This document shows positions 5,775-6,348 of a stretch of 6,348 nucleotides of DNA, piece by piece (the stretch's first letter is position 1; every line of letters starts with the position of its first letter). The position numbers and the translations under genes are program-made. Under the pieces are notes generated by a model that searched no databases, had not been told where the DNA came from, and worked only from the letters and a program-made list of their open reading frames with translations. This stretch comes from Peptostreptococcaceae bacterium (GTDB lineage Bacteria; Bacillota_A; Clostridia; Peptostreptococcales; Acidaminobacteraceae): contig JABXKX010000608.1 of assembly GCA_013619035.1 (NCBI GenBank), positions 1-6,348 on the forward strand, written 5' to 3'.

Positions 5775-6200
5775 ATGAAACAATATAAATGGCATTATGG
5801 TAGATTAACAGCTTTCGCAGTAGCAGTTTTAAATTGTATTTTTGTTGGTTATGTATTGATACGTATGTTAATGGATGACTATTTTTTATATACACAAACA
5901 GGATTTTATTTAGATAAATCACCTATTATTCGAGTTGGAATAACGGTTTCAATAATTGTTATAACCCTGTGGTTAAATCTAAGGTTTATTAGAAAACAAC
6001 ATCATGCAAGGATTTTTGTAGGTCTTTTTCAGACGATTTGTATGGCTTGTATTTTAAGAAATCTATTTGTAGGTTTTTCGTATTTTGGATTTGGAATGTA
6101 TGTTTATATGAGAAACGTTCTTGCTTTTATCATTGTGGCGGTGTTAATTTACCATACCTTATTTTCAAAAAATATCAAAACTTATTTCGAAGAAGCTTAA
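5775..6200 (+). CDS. Unrecognised four-TM small membrane protein
   Basis: A 141-residue protein with four hydrophobic segments at about 12-32, 52-72, 79-99 and 112-130. The first two are linked by a roughly 20-residue polar loop rich in aromatics (DDYFLYTQTGFYLDK), and basic residues flank the segments (RFIRKQHHAR between TM2 and TM3). I see no catalytic or metal-binding motif and do not recognise a family, so no function is proposed. Two adjacent ATGs exist. AGGAG (5764-5768) is 3 bases from ATG 5772 but 6 from ATG 5775, so the second is preferred; the product differs by one Met. It has its own likely promoter and a terminator at its stop codon, so it appears to be a single-gene unit. Confidence 0.72.
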   Translation: MKQYKWHYGRLTAFAVAVLNCIFVGYVLIRMLMDDYFLYTQTGFYLDKSPIIRVGITVSIIVITLWLNLRFIRKQHHARIFVGLFQTICMACILRNLFVGFSYFGFGMYVYMRNVLAFIIVAVLIYHTLFSKNIKTYFEEA

Positions 6201-6219
6201 TATTATTTTAAGCTTTTTT
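6191..6219 (+). terminator. Terminator overlapping the stop codon of the four-TM gene
   Basis: AAGCTTAA (6193-6200) pairs with TTAAGCTT (6208-6215) around a 7-base loop, extendable by G-U and A-T pairs to 6191/6217, followed by a T run to 6219. The TAA stop (6198-6200) is within the 5' arm. The stem is A/T-rich, so strength is moderate. Confidence 0.72.
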
Positions 6220-6259
6220 ATTTAGTATTTATAGTAAAATAGTCATAGGAGGATACACA

Positions 6260-6348
6260 ATGAAAAAAGTATTACGAATATTGGTAATCTTGTCATATTC
6301 AACTATTGCTACTGCATTAATTGCACAGGAGACTGAACAGTATTATCT
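6260..6348 (+). CDS. N-terminus of an exported protein (partial)
   Basis: The frame starts with ATG at 6260, 7 bases after AGGAGG (6247-6252), and is open to the window edge. The 29 visible residues (MKKVLRILVILSYSTIATAL, then IAQETEQYY) form a basic n-region, a hydrophobic core and possible AxA-type cleavage sites (ATA, or LIA before QE), so this is most likely a Sec signal peptide, or an N-terminal anchor. Nothing of the mature domain is visible, so its function cannot be stated. Possible -10 boxes at 6230-6235 (TATAGT) or 6235-6240 (TAAAAT) lie just upstream but have no good -35. Confidence 0.65.
   Translation, partial: MKKVLRILVILSYSTIATALIAQETEQYY

Noticed and set aside
5698..5922. Minus-strand open frame opposite the four-TM gene
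   Set aside because: It overlaps the promoter and first third of a better supported gene and has no ribosome binding site of quality.

Overview
The window is AT-rich (roughly one third G+C by eye) with strong AAAGGAGG-type ribosome binding sites, short intergenic gaps, rho-independent terminators and the standard genetic code. Together with a UPF0180 (YkuS-type) protein and an M23 cell-wall peptidase, this points to a walled low-GC Bacillota, more likely clostridial than a mollicute. The genus cannot be fixed from the sequence alone.

Layout. Bases 1-93 hold the last 30 codons of a gene whose end looks like a GNAT acetyltransferase. Bases 94-304 are a regulatory leader: an extended -10 promoter, a 19-codon leader peptide with a strong ribosome binding site, and an intrinsic terminator, followed by rsgA (305-1351), a circularly permuted ribosome-assembly GTPase of the long (about 350 aa) type. 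The rsgA terminator overlaps its stop codon. Next come a 758-residue membrane c-di-GMP protein (1407-3683: ectodomain, 7 TM segments, GGDEF, HD-GYP) and a membrane-anchored or secreted M23 peptidase (best start 3750, to 5342). A convergent small gene of the UPF0180 family lies on the minus strand (5365-5628). It is followed by an unrecognised four-TM protein (5775-6200) and the first 29 codons of an exported protein (6260 to the edge).

The most notable signal is the rsgA leader. Three mutually exclusive helices can be read directly: 157-164 with 201-208 (8 bp, burying the leader-peptide ribosome binding site), 204-212 with 242-250 (9 bp, antiterminator), and 241-247 with 252-258 plus seven U residues (terminator). 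This is the logic of ribosome-mediated transcription attenuation known for erm, ABC-F, cat and hflXr-type antibiotic-response genes, here placed before a ribosome-assembly GTPase. The inference is that this RsgA is induced when ribosomes stall early on the leader peptide, as a translation-stress or ribosome-protection factor rather than a purely housekeeping one.

The remaining genes look like ordinary chromosomal content. The c-di-GMP protein and the peptidase are adjacent on the same strand, but the peptidase appears to have its own extended -10 promoter. I see no mobile elements, CRISPR arrays, tRNA or rRNA genes.
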